Source: Oligosphaeraceae bacterium
GTDB taxonomy: Bacteria; Verrucomicrobiota; Lentisphaeria; Oligosphaerales; Oligosphaeraceae
DNA: 16,612 bases
Direction of reading: 5' to 3'
NCBI GenBank assembly: GCA_012515455.1
Contig: JAAYYJ010000226.1
Coordinates: forward strand, 1-16,612
Positions 1 through 7,471 of the stretch are shown in pieces. A program made the position numbers and the translations under genes. Below the pieces are notes generated by a model. That model saw nothing but the letters and a program-made list of their open reading frames with translations. It was not told the DNA's origin and searched no databases. Each line of letters begins with the position of its first letter. Position 1 is the first letter of the stretch.

Positions 1-1
1 C

Positions 2-1321
2 GAAATCCGGAACTGGCTGGAGGCCGGATTCCCGGTGATTGTGCGCCGCCCGGGCACGACTGCCGAAGGCATCCATTGCGGCATACCGCTGCCAATTTCC
101 GGTGGACTGCGGCGCATTCCCTTTCGCGTGCGTCAGGAAGCCGTGCAGAAGCGCCTGGCGCTGCCGCGCCTGCAGGAATGCTTAGCTGAACTGCCGCAGG
201 CACGGGCAGTCAGCGAGAAGCTGTTGGCGATCAACCCAGAGGTCTTCGGGAGCCTGGCTTGGCAGCATCTTACCGGGCTGGAATATCTGCATGCCGGATC
301 AGACTTGGATTTGCTGATCCGGGTGCGGAACCCGGGGGAATTGCAGGCGTTGCTGCGTGCCTTGCCCGGCATTGCCGCACCGTTTTGCGATCTTGAGATC
401 ATGCTCTGGCATAATCGGTCATTTTCCTGGCGTGAATGGATGACCGCAACCAGTGCCATTCTGGTCAAGAGTGATCAGCAGGTTTTTTTGTTGCCGAAAT
501 GCCTGCTGACGGGTGACCTGCCCGACTCGGCGGCGATTGCCGCAGCGGCCGGCGATGCCTTGCGCGAGGAGCTCGAAGCATATCCCAAGCCCGGTCTGGT
601 CAGCTTTCTCGATAACGGCAGCCATGAAGATATGACTGCAACACATTTTAACAATGCCATTGCAGTACTGCCGGAATTTTTCCGGCAGCTGGCCGAGGCC
701 GGCGCAGGATGGGCTGATTTTGCCGCTCTGCAGCAAACCGGCTGGGCGGCGGAACAGAAGATGCTGCAAGCCACCGGCGGCATCAACACCCACCGTGGGG
801 CCATCTTTGCCCTCGGGCTGCTTTGCGCCGCCGCGGGCAGAAAATTCGCCACTGGGAGTCCGCTGCGCCTGGGCGAAATCATCCGCGATTGCTGGGGCGG
901 TGCCATTCTGCAGAGCCGGAATCCCGGCAGCCATGGCGACCAAGTCCTGCGCCAATTCGGCGTGCGCGGAGCGGCCGGCGAAGCCGCAGCGGGGTTTCCG
1001 GCAGTGTACCGTCTTGCTCTGCCCGCGCTCTGTTCGCTGCCGGAACGGAATGCCGCCAGAATGCAGGCTTTTTTTGCCCTGCTGGGAACCGTCAACGACA
1101 CCACCTTGCTCCATCGCGGCGGCACAGAAGGCCGCGACTTCGCGGCCCGGGCCGCCGCAGATTTTTTACGATCAGGCGGTGCCGGGCGCTCAGGTTGGGC
1201 AGCCCAGGCTGCTGCAATTCATCAGACATTCATCAATCACCGCTGGAGCTGTGGAGGCATCGCGGATTTGCTGGCAGCGGCGATTTTCATCCAAGCAATG
1301 GAAGGCAAATGGCAGGTTTAG
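2..1321 (+). CDS. mdcGB: MdcG-MdcB fusion: malonate decarboxylase prosthetic-group synthesis and transfer (5' partial)
   Basis: The open frame enters the window at base 2 and ends at TAG 1319-1321, so the N-terminus is missing (439 residues visible). The first ~175 residues match MdcG, the phosphoribosyl-dephospho-CoA transferase that loads the prosthetic group onto the malonate decarboxylase acyl carrier protein. Visible signs are a WLEAGFPVIVRRP segment and the nucleotidyltransferase-like SDLDLLIRV. The rest matches MdcB/CitG, triphosphoribosyl-dephospho-CoA synthase: KPGLVSFLDNGSHEDM, GGINTHRGAIFALGLL, FGVRGAAGEAAAGFPAV, TLLHRGGTEG and CGGIADLLAAAIF. One chain would therefore both make the cofactor precursor and attach it. 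MdcG and MdcB are usually separate proteins; an analogous CitX-CitG fusion is known in citrate lyase systems. The gene overlaps mdcH by 13 bases, implying translational coupling. The decarboxylase subunit genes are expected upstream, outside the window. Confidence 0.9.
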   Translation, partial: EIRNWLEAGFPVIVRRPGTTAEGIHCGIPLPISGGLRRIPFRVRQEAVQKRLALPRLQECLAELPQARAVSEKLLAINPEVFGSLAWQHLTGLEYLHAGSDLDLLIRVRNPGELQALLRALPGIAAPFCDLEIMLWHNRSFSWREWMTATSAILVKSDQQVFLLPKCLLTGDLPDSAAIAAAAGDALREELEAYPKPGLVSFLDNGSHEDMTATHFNNAIAVLPEFFRQLAEAGAGWADFAALQQTGWAAEQKMLQATGGINTHRGAIFALGLLCAAAGRKFATGSPLRLGEIIRDCWGGAILQSRNPGSHGDQVLRQFGVRGAAGEAAAGFPAVYRLALPALCSLPERNAARMQAFFALLGTVNDTTLLHRGGTEGRDFAARAAADFLRSGGAGRSGWAAQAAAIHQTFINHRWSCGGIADLLAAAIFIQAMEGKWQV

Positions 1322-2223
1322 CAATTTTATGTTCCGGACAGGGCCGGCAGGATGCCACCATGTTCGAACGCCTGCGCAAATACCCGGAAGCGCTGGCGCT
1401 GGAGCAGGCCATTCGCACGGCTGGTCTGTTGCCGGAAGGAGCCTCCGATCCGGCGGTGCTTTTTCAAAATCAGTTTGCCCAGCCGCTGATCTGCCTGTAT
1501 CAGGCCATGGCCTGGGCGGTTCTCGCCCCGGCATTGCCGGAGGTCGAGCTGTTCGCCGGTTACAGCCTCGGCGAATTGTCCGCCTATGCCTGCGCGGGGA
1601 TGATCCAAACCGGCGATCTTCTGCGTCTGGCAATGGTTCGCGGCAAGGTGATGTCAGAGGCCGCACCGCAACCCCAGGCCATGCTGGCGGTACTGGGACT
1701 GAGTGCCCGGCGGCTCGAACCCATTGCCCGGGCAGCCGGCGTTTTCCCGGCCATCCGCAATGGCGAGCGCCATCTCATCTTCGGGATGCCGCAGGCTTGC
1801 GTCGCTGCTTTCCGCGCGGCGGTGTTGTCAGCCGGCGCAACCCGGGTGGTGCAACTGCCGGTCAGCGTAGCGGCCCATACGCCGCTTCTCCAGGAAGCCG
1901 CCGCGGCTTTCCGCGCGGAACTGGAAAAAGTGCCGGTCTTTCCTGCCGCTGCGCCCGTTTTGTCCGGCATCAGTGCTGAACGGGTCTACAATCGTGAAGG
2001 CATGCTGGCCGCACTCTCCGCCCAGATTCAGCAGACCATTGACTGGCAGGGCTGCCAGGAGACCGCCTTGGCCAGCGGCTGCCGAGTCTTCCTCGAACTC
2101 GGCCCGGGAGACAGCCTGGTGCGCATGCTGCGCGAGGACTGTCCCGATGTCGAAGCGCGCGCCCTGAGCGAATTCCATGATCTGAAAGCCGCCGCCAAAT
2201 GGGCCGGGGCAAAACTGTTTTAA
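1309..2223 (+). CDS. mdcH: Malonate decarboxylase epsilon subunit (malonyl-CoA:ACP transacylase, FabD-like)
   Basis: A 304-residue protein. The start ATG at 1309 lies inside the end of the preceding gene and is preceded by GGAAGG at 1300-1305. It has the acyltransferase fold signature of FabD/MdcH: CSGQGRQ near residue 8, the nucleophile elbow GYSLGE with Ser86, the MVRGKVM arginine (Arg111), the catalytic His190 in AAHTPLL, and LELGPGDSLVRML near the C-terminus. Known MdcH proteins start malonate decarboxylation by transferring malonyl from CoA to the carrier protein; the length is normal for them. The family commonly has GHS at the elbow, so GYS is a mild variant. As the last gene of an mdc operon, its identity is firmer than the sequence alone would allow; otherwise it could be called a FabD paralogue. 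Confidence 0.9.
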   Translation: MAGLAILCSGQGRQDATMFERLRKYPEALALEQAIRTAGLLPEGASDPAVLFQNQFAQPLICLYQAMAWAVLAPALPEVELFAGYSLGELSAYACAGMIQTGDLLRLAMVRGKVMSEAAPQPQAMLAVLGLSARRLEPIARAAGVFPAIRNGERHLIFGMPQACVAAFRAAVLSAGATRVVQLPVSVAAHTPLLQEAAAAFRAELEKVPVFPAAAPVLSGISAERVYNREGMLAALSAQIQQTIDWQGCQETALASGCRVFLELGPGDSLVRMLREDCPDVEARALSEFHDLKAAAKWAGAKLF

Positions 2224-2228
2224 CCACG

Positions 2229-2244
2229 AAAAACACGCGTTTTT
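2229..2244. terminator. Weak bidirectional terminator-like palindrome after mdcH
   Basis: AAAAAC (2229-2234) and GTTTTT (2239-2244) form a 6-bp stem with an ACGC loop, five bases after the mdcH stop. It is A-rich on the left and T-rich on the right, so it could serve either strand between the convergent mdcH and corA. The stem holds a single G-C pair, so it is thermodynamically weak. Confidence 0.25.
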
Positions 2245-2288
2245 AGTTAATGGACAAATGTCGGTGATAGAGGTGAATCGGAGGCGAT

Positions 2289-2377
2289 GATTTCGCTTCT
2301 GGCGTTGTCCAGCTGCAGGGCGATGGGTGATGCCACAGCTTGCTCCCGTAGGGCAGATCTCGCTTCTGGCCTTGGCC
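2289..2377. repeat. Pair of 22-bp imperfect direct repeats, 67-bp period
   Basis: Copy 1 is at 2289-2310 and copy 2 at 2356-2377. They agree at 19 of 22 positions and share an exact 11-mer, TCGCTTCTGGC, at 2293-2303 and 2360-2370. They lie in the non-coding spacer between the convergent mdcH and corA genes. The function is unknown; they may be the remains of a dispersed intergenic repeat. Confidence 0.5.
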
Positions 2378-2419
2378 CTGTCGCGAAGATAAGATGGAGT
2401 TCTGGGGGTGCGGCTGACC

Positions 2420-3349
2420 TCAGAAGAACCTTTTCCGCCAGAATACGCATACGCCCAGCAGTGACGCCACAAACGACAGCAACATGGTGATGAGGAACGC
2501 GTGCTGTGAGTCCTGAAACGGGAGTTTCACATTCATGCCATAGACGCTGGCGACCAGGGTCGGGAGCATCATGATAATCGTAATGCTGGTCAACAGTTTC
2601 ATCACTACGTTGAGGTTGTTCGAGATGATGGAGGCAAAGGCATCCATCATACCACTCAAAATGCCGCTGTGAATTTCCGCCAGATCGCGCGCCTGTTTGA
2701 ATTCGATACGGATATCCTCCAAGAGCTCCTCCTCCTGTTCAGACAATTCCCGCTGCCATCCGCGCCGGAGCCGGTCCCACAGCGGATCATGGGCGCGCAG
2801 GGATGTTGTGATATCCACCAGGCATTTTTCCAGTTCCAGCAGATGGATCAGCATGTCGTTCCGCATCGACTTGTGGATTCCCTGCTCCACTTTGTCGGCC
2901 TGGGTCTTGATCCAATTCAGCTTCGCGAGGTAGAGCCGGGCAACTCGCATGCAAAGATGAAAGACAAAAGATGGTGCCGCTTGGTCGGAATACGAAATTG
3001 AGCGGCTGTTTATAAGCGAAGTCCAGACATCGGAGTCCCGGGAACAGACTGTGATGACCTGGGTCCGGGTGACAATAACCCCGAACGCCACCGTCTTTAC
3101 CGGCGTACTGGATTCTTGCAGATCACAAGGGACTCGGAGAACCAGCAACCGCGCCTCATCCTCGGCCTCGAAACGGGGGCGCTCGTCCGGATCGCAGGCC
3201 GCGGATAACAGTTCGGATGAGGTTCCTGTCAACAGTGCCAGGTTCAACAGTTCCGGTTCACTGGGGGCCACTACCCGAAAGAACTGCGCCCGGTCGCCCG
3301 AATCGACAGAGATCAGCCTTCCATGGTCTAAGGCGAGCATTTCGATCAT
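2420..3349 (-). CDS. corA: CorA-family Mg2+/divalent cation transporter
   Basis: An integral membrane protein of 309 residues from the preferred start. Features, counted from that start: an N-terminal cytoplasmic alpha/beta domain, a charged helical stalk (about 140-235), TM1 at about 252-270 ending in the CorA signature YGMN (residues 270-273), the loop KLPFQ, TM2 at about 284-303, and a basic tail WRKRFF. CorA proteins work as homopentameric Mg2+ (also Co2+/Ni2+) channels in the inner membrane. The ATG at 3347-3349 is preferred because GAGGGA lies 7 bases upstream of it. An in-frame ATG at 3362-3364 would add five residues but has no ribosome binding site. The gene stands alone, convergent with mdcH, with no obvious functional tie to its neighbours. 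I found no M-box riboswitch upstream. Confidence 0.93.
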   Translation of the reverse strand: MIEMLALDHGRLISVDSGDRAQFFRVVAPSEPELLNLALLTGTSSELLSAACDPDERPRFEAEDEARLLVLRVPCDLQESSTPVKTVAFGVIVTRTQVITVCSRDSDVWTSLINSRSISYSDQAAPSFVFHLCMRVARLYLAKLNWIKTQADKVEQGIHKSMRNDMLIHLLELEKCLVDITTSLRAHDPLWDRLRRGWQRELSEQEEELLEDIRIEFKQARDLAEIHSGILSGMMDAFASIISNNLNVVMKLLTSITIIMMLPTLVASVYGMNVKLPFQDSQHAFLITMLLSFVASLLGVCVFWRKRFF

Positions 3350-3431
3350 GCTATAATCCCTCATTATCGACAGCGCGGCATGCAGGTTTCCACTGTAACC
3401 CGCCTCTTCCCATGCCGTGCATCCTGCTTAG

Positions 3432-3464
3432 AAAAAAATCCCCGCCAAATTCACAGAGTGGCGG
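3432..3464 (-). terminator. Terminator-like hairpin on the minus strand, upstream of corA
   Basis: CCGCCA (3442-3447) and TGGCGG (3459-3464) form a 6-bp GC-rich stem with an 11-base loop. Read on the minus strand it is followed by GGA and seven T's (the A's at 3432-3438). This resembles an intrinsic terminator about 85 bases before the corA start. With no minus-strand gene between it and the next gene, it would either insulate corA or act as an attenuator in its leader. Confidence 0.4.
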
Positions 3465-3742
3465 TTTCCCCTATTCTGACGCTCCCCGAAAAACGCATGC
3501 AGGTTATCCGTTTCGGCGGCTCACGACCACCTGCCCGAACAACCTGGATTTGCAGCTGAATACCATAATGGTTAGCAGACGGTTTTACCAGCTGCTTCCA
3601 GCAATTTTACCCCCCGGACTGTGACGATTGAAAAAGCAACCGCAACGCACCGGGAATGCTATTAGACGCATTTTATGGTTAATGAACTGTCACAACAGGT
3701 TATGGCTGGGCAAAAAAATAACCTAAAACTGCGGGCAAAAGG

Positions 3743-3770
3743 TTGGGACAGGTGGGAATGGGGTTATATT
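3743..3770 (+). promoter_or_regulatory. Candidate sigma70-like promoter for the DUF4838 gene
   Basis: TTGGGA (3743-3748), 16 bases, then TATATT (3765-3770). The -10 is good and the -35 partial. Transcription from here would give a leader of about 200 bases carrying both hairpins before the ATG at 3983. Confidence 0.4.
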
Positions 3771-3787
3771 AAACGCAAGGTTGGATT

Positions 3788-3817
3788 ATGGGGCAGCGGG
3801 GGGGGGGGCTGCCCTAT
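3788..3817 (+). promoter_or_regulatory. Leader hairpin with a poly-G loop
   Basis: GGGCAGC (3791-3797) and GCTGCCC (3808-3814) are perfect reverse complements. They enclose ten G's, so the run including the stem base is eleven G's (3798-3808). Outer pairs at 3788-3790 with 3815-3817 lengthen the stem to about 10 bp with one G-U. It sits just after the predicted transcription start of the DUF4838 gene. The G run may vary in length in cells or be a sequencing artefact. Confidence 0.5.
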
Positions 3818-3938
3818 TGGATATCAGACCAGGGCAATTTTTAGATCTGTACACAGCATGCTGCTGCGGGGACATGACGTCCCCGGGGCGCGTGCCGGGC
3901 TTCCAGGATGATGTCGTCAGAACGATAAGATTCAGTTT

Positions 3939-3959
3939 GCCGTCCTGTTATGGGACGGC
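3939..3959 (+). promoter_or_regulatory. Hairpin directly upstream of the DUF4838 ribosome binding site
   Basis: GCCGTCC (3939-3945) pairs with GGACGGC (3953-3959) across a 7-base loop. The Shine-Dalgarno AAGGA follows at 3971-3975 and the ATG at 3983. No T-run follows, so it is not a terminator on this strand. It could stabilise the mRNA or affect translation. Confidence 0.4.
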
Positions 3960-3982
3960 CGGGGCAAAAAAAGGAAAAACCG

Positions 3983-6982
3983 ATGAAGCTATTTTTATCC
4001 CTGCTGTTGTTGTCTGCTGCGGGCATGGTTTCGGCCGCCGATGTGCCTCGCTTCGATCCTAAACCAGTCATCGAACGCAAAATTTCCCTCGGGCAGGAAT
4101 CATCGTTGGTTCTGGCCCAGGATGGCCAGGCACTGTTTGAGATTGTTCTGCCCGCGAAAGCGACCAGGGTGGATCGTTTTGCGGCAGAGGAGCTGGCGGA
4201 ATTCACGGGCAAAATCATCGGCAGCAAACCGGCAATCACTGACCAGGCTTCCGGGACCGTGCCGGCCTTCATCATTGGCGACCGCGACCTGGCCCTCGCG
4301 TGGGAGCTGCCCCTCGACCAGCTGGACCGGGATGGATTTTTCATCCAGACCAAAGGCAACCAGGTTCTGATTGTCGGTAACGACAGTGCGCAACTGGACC
4401 CGAAACGCTCGGCGGGATGGTACGAGCGTGGAACCCTGAACGGCGTCTATGATTTTCTGGAACGCGTGGGCGGGGTCAAGTTCTATTTCCCCAGCGAATA
4501 TGGAATCATCATTCCCAAGCGCAAAGATTGGTCCATTCCGGAAATATCCGTGACCGACCGGCCGGACAGCCAGTTCCGCCGCCTCTATTGCGTCGGCGTC
4601 TCCTTTTCCGGTGATAAGACCTTGCACATGCCCGCAGGCATGGATGCCAATGATACCAGGCGTCTCACCGAATTGCGCCTGCGCATGAGCACCCTGAATA
4701 TTCCCAACTGCCACGGCCTGGCCAAACTCGGCCTGGTCCAGCGTTTTGGGGAAACCCATCCGGAATATTTCGCCGTCCAGCAGAATGGCAAACGCATCAA
4801 TGGCACGAACCCGACCAACTCGCATGAAATCGAGGGGCAGCTCTGCTTCACCAATCCAGGCTTGAAGGAAGAAATCTATCAGGATGCCGAGGCATTTTTG
4901 AGCGGCAAGCCTGCGACCAGCCGCAATATTCTGATGCCTGATGGCAAAGTCTGGTGGAATAAAAATTATTTCAGCCTCCCCTTCTTCAACATCATGCCCA
5001 ATGATTCAAACTACCGCTGCTTCTGTCCGGACTGTGCCAAAGTTTACGACGCCGGCCCCCAGGCGATTGCCGATCATGTCTGGAAATTCAAGACCGATAT
5101 CGCCAAACGACTGCAGGAGAACAACATCCCTGGTTATATCACGGTGATGGCCTACTCCAATTACCGCATCATTCCGACCATGGAAATTCCCAAGAACATG
5201 ATTGTTCACCTTGCCGTCACCGGGCCGTGGAATGAAGGTGCCGAAAAATTGCAGCAGCGCGATGAAGCACTGCTTGAAGCCTGGAACCAAAAACTCGGTG
5301 CCAAGACTTATCTGTGGACATACGCGGAAAAGGTGATGTGCCGCATCGACGGCATTCCCAGTTTTACGCCCAAGGCGGTCGGGACCTTCTTTCACCGCAA
5401 CGGCAGCAAGATTTTCGGGGCCTTCCTCGAGGGCGAAGTGGACTACTGGATGTTTCACTCCCTGAATTTCTACGTCTTCGGAAAGGTAATGTGGGACAAC
5501 AGCATCGACGTGAATCAACTGCTGGATGAACATTGCCGGCTGATGTACGGAGACGGCGCCAGCACCATGCGCGAAATCTACTCCACCCTGGAAAAACACT
5601 GGCTCATCGACATCCGCAGCGACGTGCGCGAAACCAACCTCGGATTCAAAGCGGTAACCCCATCCCTGCATGAAATCTGGACAAAAATCTACTCGCCCGA
5701 GGAAATGGCCCGGATCGGCAACCTTTTCGACCAGGCGGCCAAAGAGGCCTCCGCCGACCAGGAGTGCGCCGGTCGCGTGCAGTTCATGCGCAATGCCCTG
5801 TGGCAGCCGGTTCTCGATGCGCGGAAAGCCTACGAAAAGGCTGACAATGACCGGGAGACCTGGCACGCCTATATGCTGCCGGCCAGCGAAAAAATCACCA
5901 TCGACGGCACGCTGAACGAAAAGGCGTGGGAAACCGCCCCAGTGTACTGGATGATTCCACGTGCTGGCTATGTCAAAGCGAAAGATCAGGTCGAGGTGCA
6001 TACCCGCATCAAGATGCTGTGTGACGCGGACAATTTCTATTTCGGCATTGCCGCTGATGAACCCCATACCGATAAAATGGTGGCGGCCGAGCGGAAAAAA
6101 GATGAGATTGAGTTATGGAAGGACAATCTGGTCGAATTATTCCTCGCGGCTGACCGAACCAGCCCGACGTTGTATCAGATCATGTTGGGCAGCAACGGCA
6201 ATGTGACCGATCTGCTCTGCCTGCCGGAAGGTCTCGACAGCACCTGGGACAGCAATCTGGAATACCAGCCCGGAGTTGTGCCCGGAAAAATGTGGGTGGC
6301 CGAGGTCCGGATTCCCCGCAGTTCACTGCCGGACCTCAAGGGGCAGGAATTTGTGGCCAACTTCACGCGCGGTCGCGTACTGAATGGGGCCGAGTTTGCG
6401 CTACCCTATTATACCTGGATACCGTTCCGCCGCCAGAACTCGGAAAACTGCGGCACGGTCACTATCGGGAATGCACCGGAGAATCCCTCCATCATCAAAT
6501 ACGGGGATTTCGCCGAGCCAGTATTGAATAAACGCTTCCTGGGAGAATGGGGCTCCAAGAGCAACTGGTTCGGGGATAAACTGCTCAAGCGCGACACCGA
6601 GATATTCCGCACTGCCGGGGCCTCGATACGGTTGGAAAGCGACGAGACCACGGTGGATACCCTGACCCAGTATCTCTCTGACCTCAAGCCCAACACCCGC
6701 TACCGCCTGAGTTTCTTTGCCAGGATGGAGGAAGTCAGCAAGACCGGCGCCGTCGCCAGCGGCTTCTATGCCAATCTCCGCTTCGGGGGCGAAGGGCTCA
6801 ATCAGACTTGGAATCCGTTATCCCAGACCATGGCGGGAACTATGGATTGGCGCCGCTTTGAAGCGGAAGTCACCTCACCCGCCAGCGTGGCCGTCAAGCA
6901 TAAGCCCTATCTCCAGTTCAATCTGCGCTGTGCACCAGGCAAGGTATGGATAGATCACGTGGAATTGGTTGAGATAAAATAA
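3983..6982 (+). CDS. Secreted DUF4838 protein with CBM9-like and C-terminal jelly-roll-like domains
   Basis: A 999-residue exported protein. The start ATG at 3983 follows AAGGA (3971-3975) and opens a clear Sec signal peptide (MKLFLSLLLL core, cleavage near VSA-AD at residues 18-19). Residues ~40-185 resemble the N-terminal domain found in GH67/GH20-type enzymes (FAAEELAEFTGKI, RDGFFIQTKG, GVYDFLERVGGVKFYFPSEYG). Residues ~195-560 form the DUF4838 core, with HG at 244-245, the conserved cysteine cluster YRCFCPDC (Cys346, 348, 351), YITVMAYSNY and TGPW. Residues ~630-830 look like a CBM9-like beta-sandwich (ITIDGTLNEKAWETAP, WKDNLVELFLA, WVAEVRIPRSSL). Residues ~835-999 resemble a CBM4/9-like jelly roll ending in KVWIDHVELVEIK. 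DUF4838 proteins are common in polysaccharide degraders of the PVC group and are presumed glycan-active, but the substrate is unknown. It appears to be a single-gene unit with its own long leader. Confidence 0.88.
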   Translation: MKLFLSLLLLSAAGMVSAADVPRFDPKPVIERKISLGQESSLVLAQDGQALFEIVLPAKATRVDRFAAEELAEFTGKIIGSKPAITDQASGTVPAFIIGDRDLALAWELPLDQLDRDGFFIQTKGNQVLIVGNDSAQLDPKRSAGWYERGTLNGVYDFLERVGGVKFYFPSEYGIIIPKRKDWSIPEISVTDRPDSQFRRLYCVGVSFSGDKTLHMPAGMDANDTRRLTELRLRMSTLNIPNCHGLAKLGLVQRFGETHPEYFAVQQNGKRINGTNPTNSHEIEGQLCFTNPGLKEEIYQDAEAFLSGKPATSRNILMPDGKVWWNKNYFSLPFFNIMPNDSNYRCFCPDCAKVYDAGPQAIADHVWKFKTDIAKRLQENNIPGYITVMAYSNYRIIPTMEIPKNMIVHLAVTGPWNEGAEKLQQRDEALLEAWNQKLGAKTYLWTYAEKVMCRIDGIPSFTPKAVGTFFHRNGSKIFGAFLEGEVDYWMFHSLNFYVFGKVMWDNSIDVNQLLDEHCRLMYGDGASTMREIYSTLEKHWLIDIRSDVRETNLGFKAVTPSLHEIWTKIYSPEEMARIGNLFDQAAKEASADQECAGRVQFMRNALWQPVLDARKAYEKADNDRETWHAYMLPASEKITIDGTLNEKAWETAPVYWMIPRAGYVKAKDQVEVHTRIKMLCDADNFYFGIAADEPHTDKMVAAERKKDEIELWKDNLVELFLAADRTSPTLYQIMLGSNGNVTDLLCLPEGLDSTWDSNLEYQPGVVPGKMWVAEVRIPRSSLPDLKGQEFVANFTRGRVLNGAEFALPYYTWIPFRRQNSENCGTVTIGNAPENPSIIKYGDFAEPVLNKRFLGEWGSKSNWFGDKLLKRDTEIFRTAGASIRLESDETTVDTLTQYLSDLKPNTRYRLSFFARMEEVSKTGAVASGFYANLRFGGEGLNQTWNPLSQTMAGTMDWRRFEAEVTSPASVAVKHKPYLQFNLRCAPGKVWIDHVELVEIK

Positions 6983-6995
6983 GGGAAAGAAATAC

Positions 6996-7024
6996 CCAGT
7001 CCTGGCAGCGGCTGCCAGGACTGG
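6996..7024 (+). terminator. Perfect 13-bp hairpin downstream of the DUF4838 gene
   Basis: CCAGTCCTGGCAG (6996-7008) and CTGCCAGGACTGG (7012-7024) are exact reverse complements with a 3-base CGG loop, starting 13 bases after the stop. No T-run follows, so it is not a classical intrinsic terminator. It may protect the 3' end of the mRNA or assist termination. Confidence 0.55.
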
Positions 7025-7160
7025 CAGCCTGAACCCGCGCTTCTCCTTGACTAACCGCTTTTCCCCAAAAGATATTAGCTCGGTCCCAAAGAAGTGTTGC
7101 ATAATGCCGCACGCCAATGTTGGAACGGGTAAGCGTTTGGCAAGGCCGCAGCAACGAGTG

Positions 7161-7442
7161 TTACACTGGGCGTTTTGATAAAATCCTGAACTTTTCATGG
7201 TATGAGATAACTACACTTTTGCCGCCATCAAGGGCGATGGGCGCATCATCGGCTAGGATGGGCCCGGACACTGACCCGTTCAGGAATCCAACCGCACCCG
7301 GCAGGGCACCCTGCCCCAGCCACTGCCAGCGCGGCTCATAATCATGAATATCACCCGGTGGCGCCAGAACGATAAAACGCGCAGAGAAGGATGGTGACCT
7401 GGCGCCTGCTACTCCTGCTGCTGCAGCAGAGGCTATTGCCGG
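7161..7442 (-). pseudogene. Unrecognised open frame on the minus strand, likely gene remnant
   Basis: On the minus strand, frame runs open from just after a TAG (complement of 7443-7445) to a TAA (complement of 7161-7163), about 93 codons, with no ATG. The translation reads like a real protein: the start is Ala-rich, then ARFIVLAPPGDIHDYEP, RWQWLGQGALPGAVGFLNGS, LADDAPIALDGG and SYHEKFRIL. I do not recognise the family. The lack of a start codon and ribosome binding site, and an upstream stop, suggest the 3' end of a decayed gene rather than a working one. It lies between the DUF4838 gene and rex and overlaps no other credible gene. It could also be a chance open frame. Confidence 0.3.
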
Positions 7443-7471
7443 CTAATAGATATTTTTTTCTCTTTTGGCAT

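Larger units (their letters stand above)
3350..3982. other. Long non-coding spacer between corA and the DUF4838 gene
   Basis: This is about 630 bases between divergent genes. Frames here are short, lack ribosome binding sites and read as low-quality protein. The visible contents are the minus-strand hairpin at 3432-3464; an 11-bp direct repeat GCATGCAGGTT at 3378-3388 and 3495-3505; an ACCATAATGGT palindrome near 3562; a promoter at 3743-3770; and two leader hairpins at 3788-3817 and 3939-3959. Confidence 0.6.

Noticed and set aside
419..1125. Two long minus-strand frames antisense to mdcGB
   Set aside because: They are shadows of a GC-rich gene; the plus strand has full family motifs and the antisense products resemble nothing.
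2247..2450. 67-codon minus-strand frame beyond the corA stop
   Set aside because: It overlaps the corA end, lacks a ribosome binding site and reads as low-complexity translation of the repeat-bearing spacer.
3679..3697. Possible Rex operator near TCACAA
   Set aside because: Only one half-site matches TTGTGA-N6-TCACAA, and the other half is poor.
3350..3980. M-box Mg2+ riboswitch ahead of corA
   Set aside because: I looked for the conserved GTTAGGTGAGGCTCC-like core on the minus strand and did not find it.
5006..6067. 353-codon minus-strand frame inside the DUF4838 gene
   Set aside because: It is antisense to a gene with a signal peptide and conserved motifs, and has no supporting start signal.
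7117..7341. 74-codon plus-strand frame between the DUF4838 gene and rex
   Set aside because: It is complementary to the more protein-like minus frame, lacks a ribosome binding site and reads poorly.
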